From Caulobacteraceae bacterium (GTDB taxonomy: Bacteria; Pseudomonadota; Alphaproteobacteria; Caulobacterales; Caulobacteraceae), in NCBI GenBank assembly GCA_019748055.1, contig JAIEQC010000024.1, positions 60,093 to 124,092 of the forward strand: 64,000 bases of DNA. Direction: 5' to 3'. Position numbers and translations under genes: made by a program. The notes below the pieces were generated by a model. It saw only the letters and a program-made list of their open reading frames with translations, had not been told where the DNA came from and ran no database searches. Shown piece by piece: positions 17,165 to 25,217 of this stretch; position 1 is the first letter of the stretch, and each line of letters begins with the position of its first letter.

Positions 17165-17583
17165 CCGCTTTCATTATTGCAATCGCGCTCGCGGTAGGCG
17201 TTCAGCAACCCAGTTTGATTGGCGTTAAGTCAGACGACGGTCGACGAGCCGTTTTCGAGCGTCAGTTTGGGGGAACTCTGGACATTCCACATATCGGCGG
17301 GGCGATCTACCTCGCCCCGAAGAGAGCATGGCCGAGGCAGAGAAATTACGACATCTGGGTCGTGCGGTTCGATTGCATGGCACGCACACGAACCACCACG
17401 GCGCGCATCACGTATTCCAGTTGGCGCGATCCCCAGAACGTGCCGACGACGCCGCATCGGATCGACGGCGAGACCAATCCCGCGGTCGCGGAGCAGCTCG
17501 CTTTGGTCTGCGATCGGCAAAGTGGGGGGCGGGCGACCTACCGGACGCTCGACGATTTTCTGGAGAACCACCCGCTCCCCTAA
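17161..17583 (+). CDS. Small secreted protein, surface-adhesin protein E-like; partner of the JAMM-like protein
   Basis: The 140-residue product starts with a signal-peptide-like segment (MTAFIIAIALAVGVQ), then a compact domain with YDIWVVRFDCMARTRTTTAR and a second cysteine in LALVCDR, a layout like surface-adhesin protein E (Adhesin_E) domain proteins. A second protein of the same type is at 23543-24031 (FDCSAVKARTVSGTGYRR ... VACRTG). The ATG overlaps the preceding TGA, so it is made with the JAMM-like protein and may be its periplasmic partner, inhibitor or immunity protein; that is a guess from gene pairing. The first 60 bases are only about 50% G+C, well below the local average. Confidence 0.7.
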   Translation: MTAFIIAIALAVGVQQPSLIGVKSDDGRRAVFERQFGGTLDIPHIGGAIYLAPKRAWPRQRNYDIWVVRFDCMARTRTTTARITYSSWRDPQNVPTTPHRIDGETNPAVAEQLALVCDRQSGGRATYRTLDDFLENHPLP

Positions 17584-17587
17584 TTGC

Positions 17588-18097
17588 TCAGTTCAGCCGC
17601 ACGTCCGTGACGCTGCCCGCGTCGGGCACAGTCTTGGTCAGGTTGGCCTTGGCGATCTCGAAGGCGAACTTCACCAGGCCGCCGTCGGACACCCAGATCC
17701 GGCCGTCCTCGCCGTCGAAGCGCAGGATCATCAGGTGCGGGTCGTCCTTGCCCTCAGGATACCAGGCGGCCAGCACCGGGTTCCAGTAGCGGTCGATGAT
17801 CTCGCGGTCGTGGCCGTGCACGTTCAGTTCGCCGGCGATGCAGGCCCAGACCTTCTGGTCCTTCGACCCGTAATGGAACATGGCCGCGCTCTCGCCCGCC
17901 GCCACGTCGCGGGCCAGGTCGGTGTCGTCGCGGGTGAAGAACCAGATCGTGCCGGTCTCCTCCTCGCGATAGGCGGTCATCGGCTGGGCGTGGGCGCCCG
18001 GGCGGTCGAGGCCCAGCATGCCGGTGTTGGATTTCTCCAGCGCCTTCCAGAACTCGGCTTCGGCCTTTTCGGGGGTCAGGTCGTCGTGATGGGACAT
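17588..18097 (-). CDS. Pyridoxamine 5'-phosphate oxidase-like general stress protein
   Basis: The 169-residue cytoplasmic protein has the split-barrel flavin-binding pattern: AEFWKALEKSNTGMLGL, PMTAYREEETGTIWFFTRDD and FHYGSKDQKVWACIAGELNV, followed by the family's DRYWNPVLAAWYPEGKDDP, which is typical of the general-stress-protein-26 (Pyrid_ox_like) branch. These bind FMN or F420-type cofactors; the substrate is unknown. A GGAG-type site lies upstream of the ATG. The gene ends 4 nt from the stop codon of the secreted protein gene and is convergent with the cassette, so it marks the cassette's right border. Confidence 0.88.
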   Translation of the reverse strand: MSHHDDLTPEKAEAEFWKALEKSNTGMLGLDRPGAHAQPMTAYREEETGTIWFFTRDDTDLARDVAAGESAAMFHYGSKDQKVWACIAGELNVHGHDREIIDRYWNPVLAAWYPEGKDDPHLMILRFDGEDGRIWVSDGGLVKFAFEIAKANLTKTVPDAGSVTDVRLN

Positions 18098-18154
18098 GGG
18101 GAGGTCTCCTGCGAGGTTCCCCGGCTGAATGCCCGGCCGCCGCGCCTGTTCCGC

Positions 18155-18352
18155 CTATTCCGCCCCTGCGGCGACGCGCACCAGGTGGATCATCAGAAGC
18201 ACGTCCAGCGCCGCGGACATCAGCATGACGAACCGCCAGGGGATCATGCGCGGACCCTTCGCGACGTTCGGCAGCTGGGCTCCGCGCCAGCCGGCGTAGA
18301 CGGCCAGGGGCGTGGCGATGGCCATCAGGATCAGCGTCAGGGTCAGGCTCAT
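18155..18352 (-). CDS. Small two-helix membrane protein
   Basis: The 65-residue product has two hydrophobic helices: TLTLILMAIATPLAVYAGWRG (about 4-24) and VMLMSAALDVLLMIHLVRVA (about 43-62), with a short basic loop (KGPRMIPWRF) between. I recognise no family. Start choice is uncertain: ATG at 18352 or an in-frame GTG at 18376 adding eight residues; neither has a good ribosome-binding site. It diverges from podJ, so the 230-bp intergenic region with CtrA-like and GANTC sites could regulate both genes. Confidence 0.6.
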   Translation of the reverse strand: MSLTLTLILMAIATPLAVYAGWRGAQLPNVAKGPRMIPWRFVMLMSAALDVLLMIHLVRVAAGAE

Positions 18353-18416
18353 GGTCGCGGCGAGATGGCGCGGCACGGCACGAAGTGCAAGTCGCGGCCC
18401 GACCGCAAAGCTTTCG

Positions 18417-18583
18417 GACTCCTTAATCTTAAGCGGCCGTTAACCGGTGGGGCGTGAGATCGACGGACGGCGGCGGGACGATCCACAGGAAGGTCGCGGC
18501 GCCCCCACATCTTGGGGTTAACCGCGCGTTTACACCCTCGATCTGGGTCATGTAGCGTAAGCCTACAGGTCGGGAGGCGAATC
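18417..18583 (+). promoter_or_regulatory. Cell-cycle regulatory region upstream of podJ (CtrA, GANTC and DnaA-like sites)
   Basis: TTAAGCGGCCGTTAAC at 18429-18444 is a perfect TTAA-N7-TTAAC CtrA site. TTAACCGCGCGTTTA at 18518-18532 is a second one with one mismatch. GANTC methylation sites lie at 18417-18421 and 18579-18583. CGATCCACA at 18479-18487 differs by one base from the Caulobacter G-type DnaA box (TGATCCACA). TTAA is rare in this window, which makes two correctly spaced pairs notable. In Caulobacter podJ transcription is cell-cycle controlled by these regulators, so the set is as expected; binding here is inferred. Confidence 0.75.
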
Positions 18584-18584
18584 A

Positions 18585-21263
18585 GTGAGCGCAGCGGCGT
18601 CCCCGTGGAGCGTTAAGGGGATCGACCCCAAGGCCCGCGAGATCGCCAAGGACCTTGCGCGCCGCTCGGGCATGACGCTGGGCGAATGGCTGAACTCCAT
18701 GATCATGGAGGACGAGGACGACGACGGTGTGGTGCCGTTGGGTCGTCGACCGCATGCGTCCGAGAGTTATGAACGCCGTGGGCGCAGCCGGCGTCTGGAC
18801 GACGCCTATGAGATCGAGGAGCGCGGCTGGGACCGCATCGGCGCGTCCGTCGACGCCATCGCCGCGCGGCTGGAGGCGGCCGAGCGCCGCTCGACCATCG
18901 CCATCCAGGGTGTGGACCAGGCCGTGTCGGGCCTCCTGCGCCGCCTGGACGAACAGGACAAGACCACGGGCGTTCTGGCCCGCCGGTTGGACGACGTCGC
19001 CGACGAGCTGAAGGAGGGGCACCGCCGCCTGCGCCGCTTCGAGCAGGAGACGGGGCCGTCGACGCAGGAAACCTTCGCCAAGGTCGAGAAGGGCCTGCAG
19101 GCGATCACCGGCCGTCTGCTGGAGTCAGAGGACCGACAGGCGCGTCAGGCCGAAGAGCTGCGTCGCCGGATCGAGGCGGTGGAGAAGACCGCGCCGGGCG
19201 CCGGCGCGGACGTGCTGGCCGAGGTCGGTCGGCGCCTGGACGCGGCCCAGAGCGGCACGGCCGAGGCCCTGCGCCGGCTCGAGGCCAGCTTCGCCCAGCT
19301 GGACCGCCGCCTGCACGCCGCGGAGTCGCGGGTGGAGCCCGAGGGCGCGCGCGAGGCCGCCCGCTTCGAGAAGCTGGCCGAAACGCTGAGCCGTCAGGTC
19401 GAGGCGAACCGCGCCGAGATGATGCGCCGCATGGACGCCGCCGAGGCCGAAGGGCGGATGGACCGCATCGAACGCGCCGTCCTGGCCATCGGCGACCAGG
19501 TGAAGTCGGCGGAGCAGAAGTCGGCCCAGGGCATCGAGGCCATGGGCCGCGAGGTGTTGCGCATCGGCCAGAACCTGCATGGCCGCATGCAGGTGGTCGA
19601 GCAGCAGGGCGCCCGTCAGGCCCAGGCGCTGGAACAGCGCCAGTCCGCCGCGGAGGATCGGCATGCCCTGGCTCTGGAAAAGCTGGGCGTCGAGATCACC
19701 CGCATCTCCGACCGTCTGTCGGACCGCATCGCCCAGTCGGAACGCAAGTCGGCCCAGGCGATCGAGGAAATCGGCCGCCGTCTGGCCGACGGAGCCGGCC
19801 GGATCGAACAACAGTATGACCGGGCGTCCGGTGAACTGGCCGAGCGTATGCGGCTGTCCGAAGAGCGGACCGCCAGGCTGTTGGCCGAGGCGCGGGAGGC
19901 GCTTGAGGCGCGAGCCGCCGCCGCCGCGGCGCCCATGCCTGCCGCGGTGCCGGAGCCCGCGGCGCGGCCCGAGGCGGTCTTCGCCCCCATTCCCGAAGCC
20001 CCAACCCAGCCGCCTCCAATTGAGGCGGACTGGCGCGCCGCCGCTTTTCCCGATGTGGATCTGGGACTGGACGACCCGTTCACCGACGGACTCAAGCCCT
20101 TCGACCTGGAGCCGTTGCAGCCGGCCCAGGTTTCGGGCGCGGCGGCGCCGTTCGGTGCGCCTTTCGCCGCAACCTCTGAACCCGCGATCCGGGAACCCGC
20201 CTTCACGCCTGAGCCGGCGCCGGCTTCCGGACCGTTCGGCCGTGCGACTCCTGCGGCCGGCCCGGCGACCTTCGGCGGTGCCGACGTGTCGGACGCTCTG
20301 GCCGCCACGGCGCCTGATCTGGACGCGGACGATTTCGCCGCCGAGACCGACTTCGTCGACCCCCGCGCGCTGCGTGCGGCGGCCCAGGCGGGCCGTGCGT
20401 CATCGACGCGCGCCGCCATCGACCAAGCACGCGCCGCCATGGCACAGCCGGCGGAGGAAACCCCGGCCCGCACCGGCTTCGGCCTGAAGAAGGGCGGGAA
20501 GTCGCGTCTGCAGGAGCGACTGGACAAGCAGGCGGCGGGCTCAACGGTGCGCAAGGCGCTGGGCGCCTCGGCCATCGCCGTGGCCCTGACCGGCGGCATC
20601 TACGGTTTCATGCGTCTGGAAGACGGCGCCGCGCCTTGGGCCGGTCTGACCGGTGACGCCGCGCCGACGACGCTGGCGCTGGCGACCACGGACGCGGTCG
20701 CCGCGCGACCTTCGCCCGACGTCCTTGCCGAAGCGGCCGCCCTTTACGACCAGGCCGTCGAGGCTCTGGCCGCCGACGACCTGACCGGCGTCGACACGCT
20801 GACCCGCGCGGCCGAGATGGGGCATGCGCCGGCCCAGCTGACGCTGGCAGGTCTTTACGAGACCGGCGACGCCGGCGTGACGCCGGATCTGGTGCAGGCG
20901 CGGCGCTGGCTGCGGCGCGCGGCCGAGGCGGGCGATCCGCGCGGCATGTTCGGCTACGGCATGTTCCTGTTCGAGGGGCAGGGCGGTGATCGCGACGCCC
21001 GCGCCGGTCTGGACTGGATCACCAAGGCGGCCGACGGCGGCCTGATCGATGCCCAGTTCAACGCCGGCCTGATCCTGAAGACCGGAGAGGGCGGCACGGC
21101 CGCCGACCCGGCGGCGGCCTATCGCTGGCTGCTGATCGCGGCGCGCGGCGGCGACGCCCAGGCGCGGGAGGAAGCCGAGGGCCTTGCCCCGTCCCTGACC
21201 GACGCCCAGCGCGCCACGGCGCGTCAGGCGGCGGCGGACTTCCAGACCCGCAGCCCCGAATGA
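18585..21263 (+). CDS. podJ: Polar organelle development protein PodJ
   Basis: PodJ marks the new cell pole and recruits polar factors for pilus and holdfast assembly in Caulobacter. The 892-residue protein has the hallmark N-terminus (SPWSVKGIDPKAREIAKDLA, then RRSGMTLGEWLNSMIMED), a long cytoplasmic coiled coil (about 85-450, many LEQRQ/ERRL heptads), a Pro/Ala-rich stretch (about 450-640), one membrane segment (about 655-675, ALGASAIAVALTGGIYGFM) and periplasmic Sel1-type repeats (about 717-870, e.g. AAEMGHAPAQLTLAGLYETG). It ends soon after the repeats, without the peptidoglycan-binding domain I recall for the longer (about 974-residue) C. crescentus protein. The GTG start follows GGGAGG by 7 nt. 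The promoter region carries CtrA and GANTC sites. Confidence 0.95.
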   Translation: MSAAASPWSVKGIDPKAREIAKDLARRSGMTLGEWLNSMIMEDEDDDGVVPLGRRPHASESYERRGRSRRLDDAYEIEERGWDRIGASVDAIAARLEAAERRSTIAIQGVDQAVSGLLRRLDEQDKTTGVLARRLDDVADELKEGHRRLRRFEQETGPSTQETFAKVEKGLQAITGRLLESEDRQARQAEELRRRIEAVEKTAPGAGADVLAEVGRRLDAAQSGTAEALRRLEASFAQLDRRLHAAESRVEPEGAREAARFEKLAETLSRQVEANRAEMMRRMDAAEAEGRMDRIERAVLAIGDQVKSAEQKSAQGIEAMGREVLRIGQNLHGRMQVVEQQGARQAQALEQRQSAAEDRHALALEKLGVEITRISDRLSDRIAQSERKSAQAIEEIGRRLADGAGRIEQQYDRASGELAERMRLSEERTARLLAEAREALEARAAAAAAPMPAAVPEPAARPEAVFAPIPEAPTQPPPIEADWRAAAFPDVDLGLDDPFTDGLKPFDLEPLQPAQVSGAAAPFGAPFAATSEPAIREPAFTPEPAPASGPFGRATPAAGPATFGGADVSDALAATAPDLDADDFAAETDFVDPRALRAAAQAGRASSTRAAIDQARAAMAQPAEETPARTGFGLKKGGKSRLQERLDKQAAGSTVRKALGASAIAVALTGGIYGFMRLEDGAAPWAGLTGDAAPTTLALATTDAVAARPSPDVLAEAAALYDQAVEALAADDLTGVDTLTRAAEMGHAPAQLTLAGLYETGDAGVTPDLVQARRWLRRAAEAGDPRGMFGYGMFLFEGQGGDRDARAGLDWITKAADGGLIDAQFNAGLILKTGEGGTAADPAAAYRWLLIAARGGDAQAREEAEGLAPSLTDAQRATARQAAADFQTRSPE

Positions 21264-21367
21264 TCCCGCCTCACGCGTGGCCGGTGGCGCCGGCGCGCGA
21301 CGCGGCCTAAACCGGGGCGTCGTTCCCCGGAGCGGCTTCCCTTCACACCCAGCCGAAGGCCCGCCCT

Positions 21368-22291
21368 TTGGACCTGTACCTGCCGATCGCCGAGGTTTCG
21401 GTGAACTGGCCCCTGATGCTGATGCTGGGGGCCGTGGTCGGCTTCGTGTCCGGTCTGTTCGGCATCGGCGGCGGTTTCCTGATGGCGCCGATCCTGGTCT
21501 TCCTGGGCGTGCCGCCGACGGTGGCGGTGGCCAGTCAGGCCAGCCATGTGGTCGCCTCGTCGACCTCGGGCGTCATCGCCTATTCCGGTGCGGGCCAGGT
21601 CGATTTCCGCATGGGCTGCATCATGGCCGCGGGCGGGGTGATGGGCGCCTTCCTTGGCGTTGAGGTGTTCCGCTGGTTGCGCCTGCTCGGCCAGGCGGAC
21701 CTGATCGTGGCCCTGTCCTACCTGATCTTCCTCGGCGTCATCGGCAGCCTGATGCTGAAAGAGAGCCTTGAGCAGATCCTGCGCCGTCGCCGCGGTCTGG
21801 CGCCAGAGCGCAAGGAGCGGCGACGTCCGCTGTGGCTGTATGGTCTGCCGTGGAAGATGCGGTTTCCGAAGTCCGGCCTCTACGTCTCGGCGATCCCGCC
21901 CATCGCGCTGGGTGGGTTCGTGGGCGTGCTGTCGGCCATCATGGGGGTGGGCGGCGGGTTCATCCTGGTGCCGGTCATGCTTTACGTGCTGCGCATGAAG
22001 GCGTCGGTGGTGGTGGGGACCAGCCTGTTCCAGATCATCATCACCACCGCGGTCACCACTGTGCTGCAGGCCGGACGGAACCAGACGGTGGACATCGTGC
22101 TGGCCTCGCTGCTGCTGTTCGGTGGGGTGGTGGGCGCCCAGATGGGCGCGCGCTGGTCGGGCCGTTTCCGGGCCGAGGAGCTGCGCGCGGCGCTCGGGCT
22201 GATCGTTCTGGGCGTCGGCATCTACATGGGCATGGAGCTGATCGTCCGGCCGTCGGACATGTTCGAGATCGCGCCGGGGGCGCCGGACTGA
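21368..22291 (+). CDS. TauE/SafE (TSUP) family permease
   Basis: The 307-residue inner-membrane protein has about eight membrane segments in two halves, each opened by a glycine-rich motif: SGLFGIGGGFLMAPILVFLG (about 29-48) and SAIMGVGGGFILVPVMLYVL (about 190-210). Family members move sulfite, sulfoacetate or related anions, so the substrate here is open. The start is probably TTG at 21368 (LDLYLPIAEVSVNW read with Met), because the first ATG would cut into the first helix; confidence in this start is moderate. Its TGA shares a base with the ATG of the TIGR02186 gene, a pairing seen in other alphaproteobacteria. Confidence 0.9.
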   Translation: MDLYLPIAEVSVNWPLMLMLGAVVGFVSGLFGIGGGFLMAPILVFLGVPPTVAVASQASHVVASSTSGVIAYSGAGQVDFRMGCIMAAGGVMGAFLGVEVFRWLRLLGQADLIVALSYLIFLGVIGSLMLKESLEQILRRRRGLAPERKERRRPLWLYGLPWKMRFPKSGLYVSAIPPIALGGFVGVLSAIMGVGGGFILVPVMLYVLRMKASVVVGTSLFQIIITTAVTTVLQAGRNQTVDIVLASLLLFGGVVGAQMGARWSGRFRAEELRAALGLIVLGVGIYMGMELIVRPSDMFEIAPGAPD

Positions 22292-23100
22292 TGATCCAGG
22301 ACGTCCCCCCTCCCGATCCTGCGGTGGTCATCGAGCGGTCCATCGAGACCCTGAATGCCGCCGAGCCGTTGCGCGTCTCCGCCGCCCTGACGGATGCTGA
22401 GGTCAAGGTCGACGCCGGCTTCCAGGGCGCGTCGATCGTGCTGTATGGCGCAGTGTTCAACCCGACCGACGCGCCGGTGGACGTGGTGGTGGTGGTGCGA
22501 GGCCCCGACGCGCCCCTGCGTCTGGTGCGCAAGGTGCAGGCCGGGCCCTTCTGGCTGAACAGCCGGCCGGTGGTGTTCGAGGGCGCGCCCGGATTCTACA
22601 TGACGGCCTCGACCCGGCCGCTGTCCGACATCGCCAACTTCGGCCAGCTGCGCCGGCTGGGCGTCGGCGTCGATCACCTAAGGATCGCCGCGCCGGAAGA
22701 GCGCCGGGTCGAGACCCGCTACGGCGTGCGCGACGTGGTGGTCAGCCGTCTGGGCGACGACTATCTGGACTGGCGGCGCGCCGTGATCCGGCTGCGGGAG
22801 GAGGGCGGCCTCTACGACACCCGCCCGGACGGTGTGGAGTTCGTCGATCGCGGCCTGTTCCGCGCCCAGCTGGATCTGCCGACCACGGCCCCCACCGGCG
22901 CCTATTTTGCCGAGGTCTGGCTGTTCCAGGACGGCCAGCCCGTCGCCTCCTCCAATCTGACGCTGACGGTGCAGAAGGTCGGGCTGGAGCGCGACGTCTA
23001 CGAGTTCGCGCACCGGCAGCCGTGGCTGTACGGCGTGCTGTGCGTGCTCTTGGCGGCGTTCACCGGTTGGGCGTCGAGCCGCGTTTTCCGGAGGGGGTGA
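22291..23100 (+). CDS. TIGR02186 family protein, partner of the TauE/SafE permease
   Basis: The 269-residue protein has a beta-rich extracytoplasmic-type region with VKVDAGFQGASIVLYGAVFN, VVVVVRGPDAPLRLVRKVQA and GPFWLNSRPVVFEGAPGFYM, and one C-terminal membrane helix (about 245-262, WLYGVLCVLLAAFTGWAS), matching TIGR02186, whose function is unknown. There is no clear signal peptide with the ATG at 22291, which is unusual for a protein expected on the outer face; an upstream start is blocked by the permease gene. The TGATG junction couples it to the permease, suggesting an accessory subunit. Confidence 0.85.
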   Translation: MIQDVPPPDPAVVIERSIETLNAAEPLRVSAALTDAEVKVDAGFQGASIVLYGAVFNPTDAPVDVVVVVRGPDAPLRLVRKVQAGPFWLNSRPVVFEGAPGFYMTASTRPLSDIANFGQLRRLGVGVDHLRIAAPEERRVETRYGVRDVVVSRLGDDYLDWRRAVIRLREEGGLYDTRPDGVEFVDRGLFRAQLDLPTTAPTGAYFAEVWLFQDGQPVASSNLTLTVQKVGLERDVYEFAHRQPWLYGVLCVLLAAFTGWASSRVFRRG

Positions 23101-23104
23101 GCCG

Positions 23105-23533
23105 ATGAACCAACCGACGCGCACAGCCTGGGCGCTGGCCCTTCTCGGCGTGGTCCCGTTCATCGCATTCGGAGCTGCGGTGACGATCGACGGCCTGCTG
23201 CTGAGCGGCGAGCGGGCGCGTGAGGTTCTGTCCCTATACGGGGCCGTCATCGTCGCCTTCATGGCCGGGGCGCGCTGGGGCGGAGCGCTCGCGGGGGGGC
23301 GTCCGGCGGACGGCGTGCTGGCGCTGAGCAACGTCTTTCCGCTGGCGGCCTGGGCCGCGCTCGCCTTGACCGGAGTGGGCTCAGGCCTCGCTCTCGGCGT
23401 CCTCGCGCTCTGCCTTCTGGCCCAGCTTGCCTGGGACTGGCCGGTCAGCGCGCCCGGGTATCGCCGCCTTCGCCTGACGGCCACGGCCGGCGCGGTGACC
23501 GGACTGACGCTGGGAGCCGTCGGTCCGATCTGA
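23105..23533 (+). CDS. DUF3429 membrane protein
   Basis: The 142-residue protein has about five membrane segments beginning WALALLGVVPFIAFGAAVTI, followed by YGAVIVAFMAGARWGGALAG, the most conserved DUF3429 block, then LSNVFPLAAWAALAL. The family has no known function. It begins 5 nt after the TIGR02186 stop (TGA GCCG ATG) and closes a three-gene run with TauE/SafE and TIGR02186. A CCTCAGC/GCTGAGG hairpin overlaps the convergent gene end just downstream (23541-23564). Confidence 0.87.
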   Translation: MNQPTRTAWALALLGVVPFIAFGAAVTIDGLLLSGERAREVLSLYGAVIVAFMAGARWGGALAGGRPADGVLALSNVFPLAAWAALALTGVGSGLALGVLALCLLAQLAWDWPVSAPGYRRLRLTATAGAVTGLTLGAVGPI

Positions 23534-23542
23534 CGACGGTCC

Positions 23543-24031
23543 TCAGCTCCCTCTGGCGCTGAGGCGGAAGGAGGCGGCGACGCCGGTCGGATTGCCGCCG
23601 GTCAGGGTCTCGCCACGGGCGCGGCCGGTGCGGCAGGCGACGTCGAACATCTCACCGTTGGGCGAAGTGGGATCGATCGAGCGCCAGTCCTGATGGCCCG
23701 GCGTGTCGCCCAAGACGTTTCCGTCCCGCCGGTAACCCGTGCCGGAAACGGTCCGGGCCTTCACGGCCGAGCAGTCGAACTGGTTGAACATCTCCATGTA
23801 GGCGACCTGCGAGTTCGCCTGCAACGACGCCTCGTCCAGGGCGATGAAGCTCGAGACGTGCGCGATGGCCCCTTCACGCCGGATCGACCCGTGGTCCATA
23901 AAGAGCAGGGTCTCGGGGCTCCGCAGCAGGACGGTGAACGGTCCCCGCGAGGGCGTGCTCTGGGCGGCTGCCGGAAGGGCGACGGCGGTCGCGGCCAGGA
24001 TGGCGAGAACGAAGGCGGTGCGGCGGATCAT
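23543..24031 (-). CDS. Secreted surface-adhesin protein E-like protein
   Basis: The 162-residue precursor has a clear signal peptide (MIRRTAFVLAILAATAVALPAAAQ). The mature domain has MFNQFDCSAVKARTVSGTGY and a later cysteine in FDVACRTG, about 40 residues apart, the same layout as the small protein at 17161-17583; both resemble Adhesin_E domain proteins. I start at MIRRTAF (24031), 3 nt after CCGAGGGAG-type sequence; in-frame upstream ATGs have no signal peptide. The function is unknown. It stands alone, convergent with DUF3429 and downstream of hisC on the same strand. Confidence 0.75.
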   Translation of the reverse strand: MIRRTAFVLAILAATAVALPAAAQSTPSRGPFTVLLRSPETLLFMDHGSIRREGAIAHVSSFIALDEASLQANSQVAYMEMFNQFDCSAVKARTVSGTGYRRDGNVLGDTPGHQDWRSIDPTSPNGEMFDVACRTGRARGETLTGGNPTGVAASFRLSARGS

Positions 24032-24117
24032 GCGGGGCTCCCTCGGTTTGTGATGGCCAAACCCTAGAGAACTGCCGCCCGCGAGTGAGCCCCCCGCTGG
24101 ACGATCGTCAGGTCTCG

Positions 24118-25206
24118 TCAGCGCGCCGCGAACTCGCTCATGGCGTCGATGACCGCGCGGTTCTGGTCGTCGGTTCCCACGGTGATGCGAAGGCATTGCG
24201 GAAGGCCGTAGCCGCCGACGGGGCGGACGATGATGCCCTTCCGGTTCAGCCAGTCGTTGGCGGCCTGGCAGGTTTCCACGTCGGCGAACCGCACCAGCAC
24301 GAAGTTCCCTGCCGACGGGAGGACGTCGAAACCGAAGCCGCGCAGCGACTGGGTCAGGCGCGGGCGCCAGGTCTGGATCAGGTCGCGCGACGCCTTCTGA
24401 TGCGCCTCGTCGCTCAAGGCCGCCACCGCCGCCTCGATGCCCGGCACCGAGACGTTGAAGGGCAGGCGGATGCGATCGACCGCCTCGGCCACCTTCAGTG
24501 GCGCATAGCCGAAGCCGATGCGCAGGCCGCCCAGGCCGTGGATCTTGGAGAAGGTGCGGGTGACGACGACGTTCTCGCTGGTGCGGGCCAGCTCGAAGCT
24601 GGTCTCCCAGTCCGGCTCGGTGACGTATTCGGCATAGGCCTCGTCGATCACCAACAGGATGTCGGGGCGCAGGCCTTCGTGCAGGCGGCGGATCTCGTCG
24701 GGGGTGTTGTAGCTGCCGGTCGGGTTCGACGGGCTGGAGACGTAGACGATGCGGGTGCGCTCGGTGACCTGGTCCAGCAGGGCCTCGGGCGTGGCCTTGA
24801 AGTCCGGCTCGGGCGCCAGGCGCACGCTGGCCTGATTGGCCAGGGCCGAGATGCGATAGGCCAGGAAGCCGTACTGTCCCGTGACGATGTCGTCGCCCGG
24901 CGTCAGATAGGTCTGGTTCAGCAGGGCGAAGACCTCGTCCGAGCCGTTGCCGAAGATCAGCCGCTCGGGCTCCAGTCCGTGGTGCTCAGCCACCGAGGCG
25001 CGCAGCTTGGTCGCGCGGCCGTCCGGATAGATGTGGATGTTGCGGATCGCCGCCTCATAGGCCGCCCGCGCCTTCTCGCCCGCGCCCAGCATGTTCTCGT
25101 TGGAGGACAGCTTCATCGGCTCGGCCACGCCGTCGATCTTCGACTTGCCGCCGACGTAGGGGGCGATGTCGAGGATGCCGGGCTTCGGCAGGGGGGCGTC
25201 GGTCAT
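24118..25206 (-). CDS. hisC: Histidinol-phosphate / aromatic aminotransferase HisC
   Basis: A class I/II PLP aminotransferase. The 362-residue protein begins PKPGILDIAPYVGGKSKIDG and has KLSSNENMLGAGEKA, YVSSPSNPTGSYNTPDEI, LLVIDEAYAEYV, the PLP-lysine motif RTFSKIHGLGGLRIGFG (about 220-236) and the terminal GLPQCLRITVGT, all typical of HisC. The downstream-most gene of a run whose next upstream member looks like a chorismate-mutase protein, it may work on aromatic substrates (phenylpyruvate, prephenate) as well as, or instead of, histidinol phosphate. No other his genes are present. Eleven nt separate it from the upstream gene. Confidence 0.93.
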   Translation of the reverse strand: MTDAPLPKPGILDIAPYVGGKSKIDGVAEPMKLSSNENMLGAGEKARAAYEAAIRNIHIYPDGRATKLRASVAEHHGLEPERLIFGNGSDEVFALLNQTYLTPGDDIVTGQYGFLAYRISALANQASVRLAPEPDFKATPEALLDQVTERTRIVYVSSPSNPTGSYNTPDEIRRLHEGLRPDILLVIDEAYAEYVTEPDWETSFELARTSENVVVTRTFSKIHGLGGLRIGFGYAPLKVAEAVDRIRLPFNVSVPGIEAAVAALSDEAHQKASRDLIQTWRPRLTQSLRGFGFDVLPSAGNFVLVRFADVETCQAANDWLNRKGIIVRPVGGYGLPQCLRITVGTDDQNRAVIDAMSEFAAR

Positions 25207-25217
25207 GTGTCGAGCTT

